Assembly: GCA_020441605.1 (NCBI GenBank)
Contig: JAGRLX010000151.1
Span: 1 to 13,526 of the forward strand
Direction of reading: 5' to 3'
DNA from: Alphaproteobacteria bacterium
GTDB lineage: Bacteria; Pseudomonadota; Alphaproteobacteria; Rhizobiales; Aestuariivirgaceae
DNA length: 13,526 nt
The first letter of the stretch is position 1, and every line of letters begins with the position of its first letter. The position numbers and the translations under genes were made by a program. Positions 1 through 8,662 of this stretch are shown piece after piece. The notes under the pieces are model-generated. The model was not told the DNA's origin. It saw nothing but the letters and a program-made list of their open reading frames with translations, and searched no databases.

Positions 1-663
1 ATCGAGGAAGCCTACGAGGTGGCGGATGCGATTGCCAAGAAGGACCGGCACGAGCTTTGCGAAGAACTTGGGGACCTGCTCTTGCAGGTCGTCTACCACG
101 CTCAGATGGCCGAAGAGGAAGACAGCTTCACTTTCGACGATGTGGTCGAAGCGGTCTGCCGCAAGATGATCCGCCGCCATCCCCACGTTTTCGGCGACGC
201 CCAAGCCCGCTCTGCCAAGCTCGCCAAGGGCTTCTGGGAGGACATGAAAGCCCAGGAACGCCAGGGACGACCCAAGCACAAGCGCTTGCTGGATAGCGTT
301 CCGGCCGCCCTGCCCGGGCTCACCCGCGCTGTGAAGTTGCAGGCCAAGGCGGCGCGCGTGGGCTTCGACTGGCCCTCGGTCGACAATGTCTACGCCAAGA
401 TCGCCGAGGAAATCGCCGAGTTTCGGGCAGCCCCCGAAGACCAGCGCCTGGAAGAATTCGGCGACCTCCTGTTCGCCATCGCCAATGTCGCTCGTCATCT
501 CGAAATCGACCCAGAAACCGCGTTGCGCAATGCCAACGGAAAATTCGAGCGCCGCTTTGCCCATATCGAGGACCGTCTGGCCGATCAAGGCACATCACCG
601 GAGCAATCGACGCTGGAAGCGATGGACGACTTGTGGAATGAGGCCAAGCGCCTCGGCAAGTAG
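1..663 (+). CDS. mazG: MazG nucleoside triphosphate pyrophosphohydrolase (5' partial)
   Basis: House-cleaning enzyme that hydrolyses nucleoside triphosphates to monophosphates and pyrophosphate, normally a cytosolic dimer. The reading frame is open from base 1, so the start codon and roughly the first 40 residues lie outside the window (E. coli MazG is 263 aa; 220 are visible here). Both halves of the tandem MazG fold are seen. The first has the metal-binding pattern EEAYE at residues 2-6 of the visible part, followed by EELGD near 21-25. The second has EEIAE near 136-140 followed by EEFGD. The gene runs towards hflX; the two stop codons are only 10 bp apart and a hairpin sits between them. 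The GTG at 19 lies inside the first EEAYE motif region and is not a plausible start. The family assignment is firm; substrate preference cannot be read from sequence. Confidence 0.95.
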   Translation: MEEAYEVADAIAKKDRHELCEELGDLLLQVVYHAQMAEEEDSFTFDDVVEAVCRKMIRRHPHVFGDAQARSAKLAKGFWEDMKAQERQGRPKHKRLLDSVPAALPGLTRAVKLQAKAARVGFDWPSVDNVYAKIAEEIAEFRAAPEDQRLEEFGDLLFAIANVARHLEIDPETALRNANGKFERRFAHIEDRLADQGTSPEQSTLEAMDDLWNEAKRLGK

Positions 664-666
664 GAC

Positions 667-690
667 AGTCAGCCTACTCCGCGGCTGACT
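667..690. terminator. Hairpin between convergent mazG and hflX
   Basis: An inverted repeat with perfect 8-bp arms (AGTCAGCC at 667-674, GGCTGACT at 683-690) and an 8-nt loop spans the junction of the two convergent genes. It covers the intergenic bases, the hflX stop codon and its last codons. Neither strand has a run of U after the stem, so it is not a classical intrinsic terminator. It could act as a bidirectional 3'-end stabiliser or a weak terminator. Seen in sequence; function inferred. Confidence 0.4.
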
Positions 691-2056
691 TCACCCGCGC
701 CGCGAGAATCATCGTCTTGCCGAATCTGGCCATCGCCTGACCGGCCCGGTCCGACGGCAGCCGCACTGCCAATCGCACCCGGCCGTCGGACAGTGCCTTG
801 CGGCTCAGCACCTCGCCCCGCTCATGGAGCCAGGCGAGGCCTTGTCCATCACCGGCCTCCAGCACGACGTCATAGACGGCATCTTTGATGCTCAACCGCT
901 TTTCGATCTCTTCCAACAAGCCGTCGAGACCTTCGCCGGTCACCGCCGAGACAGCGACACAATCCGGCCGCCGCTGAACCTGTGCCAGCCGCGACTGCCG
1001 TTGCTCCGCGGCAAGCAGGTCAATCTTGTTCCAGACCTCGAGAATCTGGCCGCGCCGGTTTTCGTCGACGCCGAGTTCGTTCAGAACGCGGTTGACATCC
1101 TGGGCCTGGGCCTCGGTCTCATCATGGCTGATATCACGCACATGCAGGATGACATCGGCCTCCAGCACCTCTTCCAGCGTCGCCCGGAAAGCCGCGATGA
1201 GGGCCGTGGGCAACTCGGAGATGAAGCCGACCGTATCGGACAGAATGACTTTCCGCCCAAGAGGAAGGCTGATGACCCGCATGGTGGGATCGAGCGTCGC
1301 GAACAGCAGATCCTTGGCCAGAACGCCAGCCCCGCTGAGGCGATTGAACAAGGTGGACTTCCCCGCATTGGTATAGCCCACGAGAGCGACAACCGGATAG
1401 GGCACGCGCGCCCTCCCCTTGCGGTGAAGAGCGCGGGTCTTGACCACTGACGCCAGCTGTTTCTCGATCCGCGTGATACGTTCCTGAATGATGCGCCGGT
1501 CGGCTTCCAGCTGGCTTTCGCCGGGACCGCCGAGAAAGCCGAAACCACCCCTTTGCCGCTCCAGATGGGTCCACGACCGAACCAGGCGACTCTTCTGGTA
1601 CTCGAGATGCGCCAGCTCCACCTGAAGCGTGCCTTCGCGCGTCGAGGCGCGCCGGCCGAAGATCTCCAGGATCAGCCCGGTGCGGTCGAGAACCTTGGCA
1701 CTCCAGGCATTCTCGAGATTACGCTGTTGGATCGGGGTGAGCTGGGCGTTGACCACCACCAGCTCCGCCCCAAGCTCCTCGACCTGCCCGGCAATTTCCT
1801 CGACCTTGCCTGACCCGATCAGGGTCGCCGGCCTGGGTTCGGAAACGGGCACGATGAGGCGCGCGGCAATGTCGAGATCGATGGCTTGCGCGAGGCCAAC
1901 GGCTTCTTCGAGCCGCGCCGCCGCGTCACGGTCGGCATCAATCTGCCGCTGCCGGTCACGGCGTTCGACATGAAGGACGATGGCCCGCGTGAGCTGCGGG
2001 CCTTCGATCTGGAAATCGACCCCGCCTCCCGGCTTGCCCTTCGCGCGTTTGGTCAA
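674..2056 (-). CDS. hflX: GTPase HflX (ribosome-associated)
   Basis: Translation-associated GTPase that in E. coli splits stalled 70S ribosomes, especially under heat stress; it acts in the cytosol on the 50S subunit. The product has 460 residues (E. coli 426). The N-terminal HflX domain is followed by the glycine-rich linker ([16 protein letters not shown], about 169-184). The GTPase domain has G1 GYTNAGKST at 227-235, G3 DTVG at 274-277, G4 NKID at 343-346 and G5 SAVTG at 370-374. The start is a TTG overlapping the hfq stop codon as TTGA; no ATG or GTG lies nearby in frame, and GAGGAA is 11 nt upstream (2068-2073). The start also places the family's conserved region about 20 residues in, as expected. 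Translation is therefore probably coupled to hfq, a pairing known from many proteobacteria. Family assignment firm, start well supported. Confidence 0.95.
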   Translation of the reverse strand: MTKRAKGKPGGGVDFQIEGPQLTRAIVLHVERRDRQRQIDADRDAAARLEEAVGLAQAIDLDIAARLIVPVSEPRPATLIGSGKVEEIAGQVEELGAELVVVNAQLTPIQQRNLENAWSAKVLDRTGLILEIFGRRASTREGTLQVELAHLEYQKSRLVRSWTHLERQRGGFGFLGGPGESQLEADRRIIQERITRIEKQLASVVKTRALHRKGRARVPYPVVALVGYTNAGKSTLFNRLSGAGVLAKDLLFATLDPTMRVISLPLGRKVILSDTVGFISELPTALIAAFRATLEEVLEADVILHVRDISHDETEAQAQDVNRVLNELGVDENRRGQILEVWNKIDLLAAEQRQSRLAQVQRRPDCVAVSAVTGEGLDGLLEEIEKRLSIKDAVYDVVLEAGDGQGLAWLHERGEVLSRKALSDGRVRLAVRLPSDRAGQAMARFGKTMILAARVKSAAE

Positions 2057-2298
2057 TTTCCGGCCGATTCCTCATCAAACAGGCTTACCGGCCCGCTTGG
2101 CATGATGGTCGAAATCGCGTGTTTGTAGACGAGCTGCGACATGCCGTCCCGGCGCAGCAGGACACAGAAATTGTCAAACCAGGTGATGACGCCCTGCAGC
2201 TTCACGCCGTTCACCAGAAAGACAGTTACCGGTATCTTCTGCTTGCGAACGTGGTTGAGGAACGTGTCCTGCAGGTTCTGTTGTTTTTCTTGGGCCAT
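2053..2298 (-). CDS. hfq: RNA chaperone Hfq
   Basis: Sm-like hexameric RNA chaperone that pairs small RNAs with mRNAs. The product has 81 residues, short as usual in alphaproteobacteria because the long C-terminal tail of E. coli Hfq is absent. Sm1 covers about residues 10-45 ([33 protein letters not shown]) and Sm2 has [10 protein letters not shown] at 58-67. The distal-face signature and the YKHA motif are intact. I chose the ATG at 2298 over one 12 bases upstream: GAGAAC is 4 nt before it, and homologues begin M-A-E/Q. It lies 70 bp after ntrX, with a candidate promoter of its own, and overlaps hflX by 4 bases. In Azorhizobium the hfq homologue (nrfA) is known to act on nifA expression, so its place next to ntrYX may matter; that link is inference here. 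Confidence 0.97.
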   Translation of the reverse strand: MAQEKQQNLQDTFLNHVRKQKIPVTVFLVNGVKLQGVITWFDNFCVLLRRDGMSQLVYKHAISTIMPSGPVSLFDEESAGN

Positions 2299-2333
2299 TG
2301 CTGTTCTCATTGTTGGGGCCGATAGGGTGTCGA

Positions 2334-2362
2334 ATGCTAACACAAATTTCGGCGCTGGAAAA
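2334..2362 (-). promoter_or_regulatory. Candidate hfq promoter
   Basis: On the minus strand TTTTCC (2357-2362) and TAGCAT (2334-2339) are 17 bp apart, and TAGCAT is preceded by TG-T, an extended -10 pattern. TAGCAT matches the sigma-70 -10 consensus at four of six bases; the -35 match is weak (three of six). Transcription would start near 2327, giving a leader of roughly 30 nt before hfq. The site occupies most of the 70-bp gap after ntrX. Pattern seen; promoter function inferred. Confidence 0.35.
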
Positions 2363-2368
2363 TTCCGG

Positions 2369-3754
2369 CTACTCCGCCTCGTCCTCACCTCGTCCGGACA
2401 GGCCGAGCAGCTTGATCTTTCGATGCAGCGCCGATCGCTCCATGCCAATGAATTGCGACGTTTTCGAGATATTGCCGCCGAAGCGGCCGAGCTGGGCAGT
2501 GATATAATCGCGCTCGAAGGCCTCCCGGGCCTCCCTGAGCGGATGAACCAGAAGATGTTCGATTCCCGAAGTCGAGGCCGATGACATGGCGCTCGTATCA
2601 GTCGGCAGCATGTCCAGAGTGATCTCGCTACTGGCATCGCCGCTGGCGAGGATCAGGTAGCGTTCAATATTGTTCTTGAGTTCGCGGACGTTGCCGGGCC
2701 AATCGCGGGTCTGCAGCATGGTCATGACGTCGCCACCGAACTTCCGGACAGGTTGGCCAGCCGCCAACGAATAGGCCCGGGCCAGCCACTCCACCAGCTC
2801 GGGAATGTCCTCGCGCCGCTCGGCCAGACCCGGCACCCGGACCGGCACGACGCCAAGACGGTGATAGAGGTCTTCACGAAATCGACCTTCACCGATAAGG
2901 CCCGACAGGTCGCGGCTGGTCGACGATACGACACGCACATCGACCTTGACCTTCTTTGCACCGCCCACCCGCTGGAACGTCTGTTCGACCAGGACCCGGA
3001 GCACCTTGCCCTGGGTCTCGAGCGGCATGTCCGCCAGTTCGTCGATATAGAGCGTTCCGCCATGGGCTTCTTCCAGCGCGCCCACCCGTCGCGTCGCCCC
3101 GCTGTCGTCCTCGACACCGAACAATTCCTCCTCCATGCGCTCGGGGGCCATCGTTGCGGCACTGAGCGTTATGAACGGACCCGTCGCGCGGAGGGAGAGC
3201 GCGTGAAGCGTGCGGGCCACAAGTTCCTTGCCAGATCCCATAGGCCCGGAAATCAGAACGCGGCTGTTGGCGGGCGCCACCTTCTTCAACTGCTGCCGAA
3301 GCTGCCGCATGGCATTCGACGATCCAAGAAGTTCGGTATCTGTCCCCGCCCTGCCCTTTAGCACCTCGTTCTCCCGCTTGAGGCGCGTGTTCTCGAGTGC
3401 GCGGCCGACAACCAGCAGCAGGCGATCCGACTTGAATGGCTTTTCGATATAGTCGTACGCACCGCGCTTGATCGCGGCAACCGCGGTTTCGATGTTGCCA
3501 TGGCCGGAAATGATGATGACCGGCACCTCCGGATGCTTTTCCTTGATAAGGTTGAGGAGGTCGAGGCCATCGAGCTTCGAACCCATGAGCCAGATGTCCA
3601 GCACGATCAGCGACGGGCGCCGCGCGGCGATCTCGGACAGGGCAGCGTCGCTGTTGTGGGCGAGGCGTGTCTCATACCCTTCGTCCTGAAGAATCCCGGC
3701 GATCAGTTCGCGAATGTCGGCCTCGTCGTCGACAATCAGAATATCAGCAGCCAT
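2369..3754 (-). CDS. ntrX: Response regulator NtrX
   Basis: DNA-binding response regulator partnered with the sensor kinase NtrY; linked in alphaproteobacteria to nitrogen, redox and cell-envelope control. The product has 461 residues. The receiver domain spans about 1-120 with acidic pocket D9/D10, phospho-acceptor D53 in LIVLDIW, and K105 in EKPF. The AAA+ domain spans about 140-370 with Walker A GPMGSGKE (170-177) and Walker B GGTLYIDE (232-239). A C-terminal Fis-type helix-turn-helix spans about 408-448 ([19 protein letters not shown]). Where NtrC has GAFTGA, NtrX has [17 protein letters not shown], so the sigma-54 contact loop is missing. This is typical of alphaproteobacterial NtrX, which is thought to act with sigma-70. 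It starts 13 bp after the ntrY stop, with GAGAGACCGAG just before the ATG. Confidence 0.95.
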   Translation of the reverse strand: MAADILIVDDEADIRELIAGILQDEGYETRLAHNSDAALSEIAARRPSLIVLDIWLMGSKLDGLDLLNLIKEKHPEVPVIIISGHGNIETAVAAIKRGAYDYIEKPFKSDRLLLVVGRALENTRLKRENEVLKGRAGTDTELLGSSNAMRQLRQQLKKVAPANSRVLISGPMGSGKELVARTLHALSLRATGPFITLSAATMAPERMEEELFGVEDDSGATRRVGALEEAHGGTLYIDELADMPLETQGKVLRVLVEQTFQRVGGAKKVKVDVRVVSSTSRDLSGLIGEGRFREDLYHRLGVVPVRVPGLAERREDIPELVEWLARAYSLAAGQPVRKFGGDVMTMLQTRDWPGNVRELKNNIERYLILASGDASSEITLDMLPTDTSAMSSASTSGIEHLLVHPLREAREAFERDYITAQLGRFGGNISKTSQFIGMERSALHRKIKLLGLSGRGEDEAE

Positions 3755-3767
3755 CTCGGTCTCTCAC

Positions 3768-5984
3768 TCACACTGTTTCAGCTTTAGCCGCGCGCACCTT
3801 GGAGAATTGCAGCGTGACCCGAGCCCCGGTACCGCCTTCGGCCAGGGCCGGCGCATCTTCGAGCAACAACCGTCCGCCATGCTCCTCCATGATGCGCTTG
3901 ACGATCGCAAGGCCAAGCCCGGTACCCTTTTCCCGCGTGGTCATATAGGGTTCAGTCAGGCGATGGCGGTTCTCCCGCGGCAGCCCAATGCCGTTGTCGG
4001 TCACCCGAATGAAGGGAGACCCGTGATCCATGCCGGCCTCGACCAGAATATGGCCACGGGGATCAGGCGAAACCAGACGGCGGCTCTCGATTGCCTCGCC
4101 GGCATTCTTGACCAGGTTGGTCACCGCCTGCGTGACCAGCCGCCGATCGAAGGGGAAGGTGAATTCGCCGTTGCGGACATCAAGTTCGATATCGATGTCG
4201 GAAGACGAAACACGCTGGAGAACCGTCGCCTCGCGCACCACGGCGGCCAGCTGCTGCGGCTCCGGCACGGCCTTCGGCATGCGCGCGAATGAGGAAAATT
4301 CGTCCACCATGCGGCCGATATCGCCCACCTGCCGGATGATCGTATCCGTACACTGATCGAAGATCGGCTTGTCGGTCTGGATCTGTCCGCCATACTTCCG
4401 CTTCAGGCGTTCGGCCGACAATTGTATCGGAGTGAGCGGGTTCTTGATCTCATGGGCGATGCGGCGGGCAATGTCGGCCCAAGCCGAATTCCGCTGCGCC
4501 GAAACCAGGTCGGTGATGTCGTCGAACGTCAGAACATGCCCATGTTCTGAGGCTTCGGCGCTTTCAGTGGTGACCCGCGCAAAGAAGCTGCGGTTCTCGC
4601 CGCCAAGCTGCATGTCCACCTGCCCTTCGGCGAAGCCCGAAGGCCGTGACAGCGCCTGGGCAAGAACGGCCTTGAAAGCGGGCAAGGCCTCTTCGGCGGA
4701 CGTGCCCACGAGATCCGCCTGGCTGGATCCCAGCAACAGCTGCGCCGAGCGATTGATGAGCGAGATCCGTCCTGAAGGATCGATCCCGATGACGCCCGCG
4801 CTGACGCCGGCCAGCATGGCCTCGGTAAAGCGCCGCCGCGCATCGATCGCTTCGTTCGCCTCCACCAGATCGTCACGCTGCTGCTTGATGCGGCCGGTCA
4901 TGAGATTGAAGGTATTGGACAGTGTCTGCAAATCCTGTGGCCCCTCAATCACATCCACCTTCGCGTCGAGCTGGCCGCCGGTTACGCGCCTTGCCACATC
5001 CAGCAAGCGCACCATCGGTGCCACCAGACGGTCCGAAAACCACAGGCCGGCCCAGATGGCCGCGAACAGGAAAACGAAACCCACGACCCCATACATCAGG
5101 GCGAATGTGAGTTGGACGCCCACCCGCTGCGACATCAGCCGGTCGTATTCCAGCTTGGCCTCCCGCGTCTTCGCCAACTGATCGATGACCGATGGATTGA
5201 TCACCCGGTAAATGTAGAGATACTCGTTCTGATATCCTTGGAGCTTAATCAGCGCACGGACGACATTGCCGCCAGTGCCTGGCGGGATCACCACCACCTC
5301 GCCCTTGTCCGCCTCCGCGATCTGCTGGTCCGTCGGCACGAAGAACTCGACCCGGCTATTGGCGGTGATCCGGACGTCGAGCCGCTTGGCCGTGGCATCG
5401 AACACGAAAGCCCCTGCCAATCCGCGCAAAGCGGCGTGGCGCGCCACCCGGCGCACGTAGCTCACCCGGTCCTTGTCGAACATCTCCTTGTTCTGGACCA
5501 GATCGGTGGAGATCGCCGCAATGTCGCTGCGGGTCGCCTCGGCGTGATCGCGCAGATAGGCCTCGGCCACATTCACCGCCGAATCGACGATCGCGCGGGT
5601 GCGCTGGGAAAACCACGCATCGAGACCGCGGTTGAGGGTAACGGTGGCAAACACCGCAACCAGGATGGCCGGCAGAACGGCGATAAGGCTGAACAAGGAG
5701 ACAAGCCGCAGATGGAGCCCTGCCCCCGGCGTGCCGCGCCGGCGCTCGATCAGCAGGAAGGCCAGCTGGCCCACGATCATCAGCGCCATCACCGCCAGGA
5801 TCGCTCCATTCAGGATGAGCAGCAGCGTGGTGCTTTCCGGGGTCGGCTTGAGCGGCGTAAGCCCCGTAAGGATGGCAAAGGTCGCAAGACCGCTGACCAC
5901 GCCCACAACCATGAGCATGAAGCCCGCCCAGCCCGTAAGCTGTCGCAGTCTTTCTGAGACCGGCAATGTCGCGCGATCAGCCAT
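3768..5984 (-). CDS. ntrY: Sensor histidine kinase NtrY
   Basis: Membrane-bound sensor kinase that phosphorylates NtrX. The product has 738 residues. Three hydrophobic segments lie near the N terminus (about 18-40, 55-79, 93-116). A periplasmic or extracytosolic sensing region spans about 117-288, and a fourth membrane segment lies at about 290-316. Then follow HAMP (about 317-370), PAS (about 385-490), the dimerisation/phosphoacceptor domain with H511 in [12 protein letters not shown], and the ATPase domain with N-box NLVKNAGEAI (623-632), DNGIGLP (663-669) and GTGLGLAI (687-694). Length and order are typical for NtrY. The ATG at 5984 lacks a clear Shine-Dalgarno sequence. The 87-bp gap to ntrC suggests that ntrYX can be transcribed separately from ntrBC. 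Confidence 0.95.
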   Translation of the reverse strand: MADRATLPVSERLRQLTGWAGFMLMVVGVVSGLATFAILTGLTPLKPTPESTTLLLILNGAILAVMALMIVGQLAFLLIERRRGTPGAGLHLRLVSLFSLIAVLPAILVAVFATVTLNRGLDAWFSQRTRAIVDSAVNVAEAYLRDHAEATRSDIAAISTDLVQNKEMFDKDRVSYVRRVARHAALRGLAGAFVFDATAKRLDVRITANSRVEFFVPTDQQIAEADKGEVVVIPPGTGGNVVRALIKLQGYQNEYLYIYRVINPSVIDQLAKTREAKLEYDRLMSQRVGVQLTFALMYGVVGFVFLFAAIWAGLWFSDRLVAPMVRLLDVARRVTGGQLDAKVDVIEGPQDLQTLSNTFNLMTGRIKQQRDDLVEANEAIDARRRFTEAMLAGVSAGVIGIDPSGRISLINRSAQLLLGSSQADLVGTSAEEALPAFKAVLAQALSRPSGFAEGQVDMQLGGENRSFFARVTTESAEASEHGHVLTFDDITDLVSAQRNSAWADIARRIAHEIKNPLTPIQLSAERLKRKYGGQIQTDKPIFDQCTDTIIRQVGDIGRMVDEFSSFARMPKAVPEPQQLAAVVREATVLQRVSSSDIDIELDVRNGEFTFPFDRRLVTQAVTNLVKNAGEAIESRRLVSPDPRGHILVEAGMDHGSPFIRVTDNGIGLPRENRHRLTEPYMTTREKGTGLGLAIVKRIMEEHGGRLLLEDAPALAEGGTGARVTLQFSKVRAAKAETV

Positions 5985-5991
5985 GGCACCG

Positions 5992-6020
5992 ATTCAAGTG
6001 GACCTGTGGCTTGAAATCAA
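5992..6020 (-). promoter_or_regulatory. Candidate ntrYX promoter, possibly leaderless
   Basis: On the minus strand TTGATT (6015-6020) and TTGAAT (5992-5997) are exactly 17 bp apart, each matching the sigma-70 consensus at four of six bases. Transcription would begin at about 5985, practically at the A of the ntrY ATG (5984), giving little or no leader; this fits the absence of a good ribosome binding site. A GANTC site (5991-5995), the target of the alphaproteobacterial methylase CcrM, overlaps the -10. Pattern seen; function inferred. Confidence 0.3.
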
Positions 6021-6071
6021 CACCAAATGTGGCAGAGTTGCGACACTCAAAGGCCGCGATGACGCCAAACC

Positions 6072-7511
6072 TCAGATACCGCGAACGATGCGAATGTCCC
6101 TTTCGCGCAGCTTGACGCGCAGCGTATTGCGGTTAATGCCCAGCAATTCCGCCGCCCTCAACTGATTGCCGCTTGTGGCTGCGAGTGCCGCGCGCAACAG
6201 TGGAGGCTCCACCTCGGCGAGAATGCGCTCGTAGAGACCATGGGGCGGGAGCATCTCGCCGAAACCGGCGAAATACCGCGAAAGATAGTTTTCGAGAAAT
6301 TCCGGCAGGTTGCCGGAGGAGATTTCCGGGAATTCCGGTCGTGGCGGAGCCTGCGATGCCGACAGTTCCCGCTCGACCGCCTGTAGCGTGATGGTGTCCT
6401 CGATCTCGATCGCCACCAGCCGTCGCAGCAGGTTCTGAAGTTCCCGAATATTGCCGGGCCACCGCGACGTTTGCAGACGGGCAATCGCGTCTTCGCTGAT
6501 GTCCTTCCGCGGCAATCCTTCCTTGACCGCCTGCCCCATGAAATGCCGCACCAGATCGGGAATATCCTCGGTGCGCTCGCGCAACGGCGGGAGACGCAAG
6601 GGCACGACATTCAACCGGTAATACAGATCTTCGCGGAACTGGCCCTGATTGATCAACTGGCGCAGGTCACGGTGAGTGGCAGCGATGATCCGGACATTGG
6701 TCCTGATCGGTGCATTTCCGCCAACGGTCGTGTATTCCCCCTGTTGTAACACGCGTAGCAGGCGCGTCTGGGCCTCGAGCGGCATGTCGCCGATCTCGTC
6801 AAGGAACAGCGTGCCGCCTTCCGCCTGCTCGAAACGGCCGGCCACGCGGGATGTCGCACCGGTGAAGGCGCCCTTCTCGTGCCCGAACAACTCGGACTCG
6901 ATCAATTCCCGCGGAATGGCCGCCATGTTGACCGCAACGAAAGCACCTTTGCGCCGCCGCCCGTAATCGTGGAGCGCGCGGGCCACGAGTTCCTTGCCGG
7001 TTCCCGATTCACCGGCGATCATCACCGTCAGATCGGTTTGCGTGAGCCGCGCGATAATCCTGTAGATTTCCTGCATGGCAGCCGACCGGCCGACAATGGG
7101 CAGGGTCTCCTGGGCCGGACCCGCATTGGCGGCAACCGGCTTGGCCGACTGCTCGAGCGCCCTGCCGACCGTCTGGACCAGCACATTGAGATCGAAGGGC
7201 TTCGGCAGATAGTCATAGGCGCCGCGTTCCGCCGCGGTGATGGCGGTCATGATCGTGTTCTTCGCACTCATCACGATGACTGGCAGATTGGGGCGGAGCT
7301 TCCTGATGCGCGGCAAGACATCGAAAGCGTTTTCATCCGGCAGCACCACGTCGGTCACGACCGCATCGCCCTGGCCTTCCACCACCCAACGCCAGAGCGC
7401 GGAAGCCGTCGAAGTGGAGCGGACACCGAAGCCGGCCCGGCTCAGCGCCTGGGTCAGAACCGTGCGGATGGCGCTGTCATCGTCAGCGATAAGAACCGTC
7501 TTCGCGCTCAT
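6072..7511 (-). CDS. ntrC: Nitrogen regulator NtrC (sigma-54 activator)
   Basis: Response regulator that activates sigma-54 promoters of nitrogen assimilation genes when phosphorylated by NtrB. The product has 479 residues. The receiver domain spans 1-120 with D10/D11, phospho-acceptor D54 and K104. The AAA+ domain has Walker A GESGTGKE (167-174), the sigma-54 loop GAFTGA intact at 214-219, Walker B GGTLFLDE (232-239) and the WPGNIREL sensor region at 351-358. A Fis-type helix-turn-helix ends the protein (about 436-476, [20 protein letters not shown]). The ATG overlaps the ntrB stop as ATGA, with GGAG 10 nt upstream. All catalytic and contact residues that I can check are present, so it should be a functional enhancer-binding protein. 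Assignment as NtrC rather than another family member rests on the ntrB neighbour and on D54/K104 numbering. Confidence 0.97.
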   Translation of the reverse strand: MSAKTVLIADDDSAIRTVLTQALSRAGFGVRSTSTASALWRWVVEGQGDAVVTDVVLPDENAFDVLPRIRKLRPNLPVIVMSAKNTIMTAITAAERGAYDYLPKPFDLNVLVQTVGRALEQSAKPVAANAGPAQETLPIVGRSAAMQEIYRIIARLTQTDLTVMIAGESGTGKELVARALHDYGRRRKGAFVAVNMAAIPRELIESELFGHEKGAFTGATSRVAGRFEQAEGGTLFLDEIGDMPLEAQTRLLRVLQQGEYTTVGGNAPIRTNVRIIAATHRDLRQLINQGQFREDLYYRLNVVPLRLPPLRERTEDIPDLVRHFMGQAVKEGLPRKDISEDAIARLQTSRWPGNIRELQNLLRRLVAIEIEDTITLQAVERELSASQAPPRPEFPEISSGNLPEFLENYLSRYFAGFGEMLPPHGLYERILAEVEPPLLRAALAATSGNQLRAAELLGINRNTLRVKLRERDIRIVRGI

Positions 7512-8662
7512 GATGTGGAGTCTCCATCGGTCTCGGCGGATTGATTGCCTGTCAGCCGCAGCATCGGCAGCAGCACCCGGAACGTGGTCCCCCGTTCACG
7601 GCCGACGCATTCGACGATCCCGCCATGGTCGCGAATGATCTTGGCAACGAGGGCCAATCCGAGCCCCCGGCCGCCGGGCTTGGTGGTGACAAAGGGATCG
7701 AAGATATTGGGCCGGAGCTCGTCGGGTATTCCGGGGCCCGTGTCATGCACGCAAACCTCCAGCGGAAGGGTAATCCTTTCACTCGTTCCAGGGACGGTGA
7801 GGCGAATCCCCGGCCGAAAGGCCGTGGTCAGTAGGATCTCACCCGCCTCGCCGCTCTGGGCGATCGCCTCCGCGGCATTCTTGGCGAGATTTAGAAAGAC
7901 CTGAACCAGTTGATCCATGTTCCCGAGGACCGGCGGCAATGAGGGATCATAGTCTTCCCGCACCGGGATGCGGTTCTGCATGCCCGCCAGGGTCAGCGAC
8001 TTGACCCGCTCCAGGACCTTGTGAATGTTGACCGGCTTCTTCTCCAGTGGACGCTCATCGGAAAAGACCTCCATCTGGTCTACCAGATCACGGATACGGT
8101 CGGTCTCGTCGCAAATCAGGCGCGTCAGGCTGCGGTCCTCACTGCCGAGCGCCGGCTCCAGCAGTTGGGCCGCGCCGCGAATCCCCGCGAGCGGATTCTT
8201 GATCTCATGGGCCAGCATGGAGGCCATGCCCGAAACCGAGCGGGCAGCCCCGCGCGAGGTGAGTTGCCGGTCGATCTTGTGCGCCATCGATCGCTCAAGC
8301 AGCATGACGATCACGTAACGTGGATCCTCGGTCATCACGGCGGCCTGGAGGTCGACGATCCGCTCGCCACCAAGCCGCGGGGTGCCGACGGCGATGGCAT
8401 ATTCGTTGACCACGCCGGCCGTCGCCCGCGCTTGCGCAATGGCCCCGAAGACCGGGCTGGAGAAGGGCACGATATCGCCGAGCGACTGACGGGTGAGCAG
8501 GCTGCTGCTGGACTGGAAATAATTCTCGGCAGCCACGTTGGCGAGGCATATCCGGCCCTGGTCATCGATGACCACCAGCGGATTGGGAAGCGAATCCACG
8601 ATCGCGGCCGCAAGCGGGGGTATCGCGGATCCGATGACAAGCTCGGCTGCGGAACTGATCAA
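7508..8662 (-). CDS. ntrB: Nitrogen sensor kinase NtrB (TTG start)
   Basis: Soluble histidine kinase/phosphatase that controls NtrC phosphorylation and is itself governed by PII proteins. The product has 384 residues with no membrane segment. A PAS domain spans about 17-125. The phosphoacceptor is H152 in [10 protein letters not shown]. The ATPase domain has N-box [10 protein letters not shown] (258-267), DTGPGIP (307-313), FDPFVTTK (321-328) and GRGLGLAL (331-338). The start is TTG at 8660-8662, overlapping the dusB stop as TTGA. It has the best ribosome binding site in the window, AGGAGG at 8668-8673 with a 5-nt gap. The next possible start, a GTG around residue 22, would cut into the PAS domain, so TTG is chosen. 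Sits in the classical dusB-ntrB-ntrC series. Confidence 0.95.
   Translation of the reverse strand: MISSAAELVIGSAIPPLAAAIVDSLPNPLVVIDDQGRICLANVAAENYFQSSSSLLTRQSLGDIVPFSSPVFGAIAQARATAGVVNEYAIAVGTPRLGGERIVDLQAAVMTEDPRYVIVMLLERSMAHKIDRQLTSRGAARSVSGMASMLAHEIKNPLAGIRGAAQLLEPALGSEDRSLTRLICDETDRIRDLVDQMEVFSDERPLEKKPVNIHKVLERVKSLTLAGMQNRIPVREDYDPSLPPVLGNMDQLVQVFLNLAKNAAEAIAQSGEAGEILLTTAFRPGIRLTVPGTSERITLPLEVCVHDTGPGIPDELRPNIFDPFVTTKPGGRGLGLALVAKIIRDHGGIVECVGRERGTTFRVLLPMLRLTGNQSAETDGDSTS

Noticed and set aside
2299..2637. Long N-terminal extension of hfq into ntrX
   Set aside because: Hfq homologues begin at the ATG at 2298, which has a ribosome binding site; the extension is out-of-frame ntrX sequence.
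5112..5957. Open frame of 281 codons on the plus strand opposite the 5' half of ntrY
   Set aside because: It is antisense to a well-supported kinase, rich in His, Arg and Gln in the way of shadow frames, and has no family pattern.
6030..6041. TGGCAGAGTTGC, resembling a sigma-54 promoter in the ntrC-ntrY gap
   Set aside because: Only 7 bases lie between GG and GC instead of 10, and it points away from ntrY.
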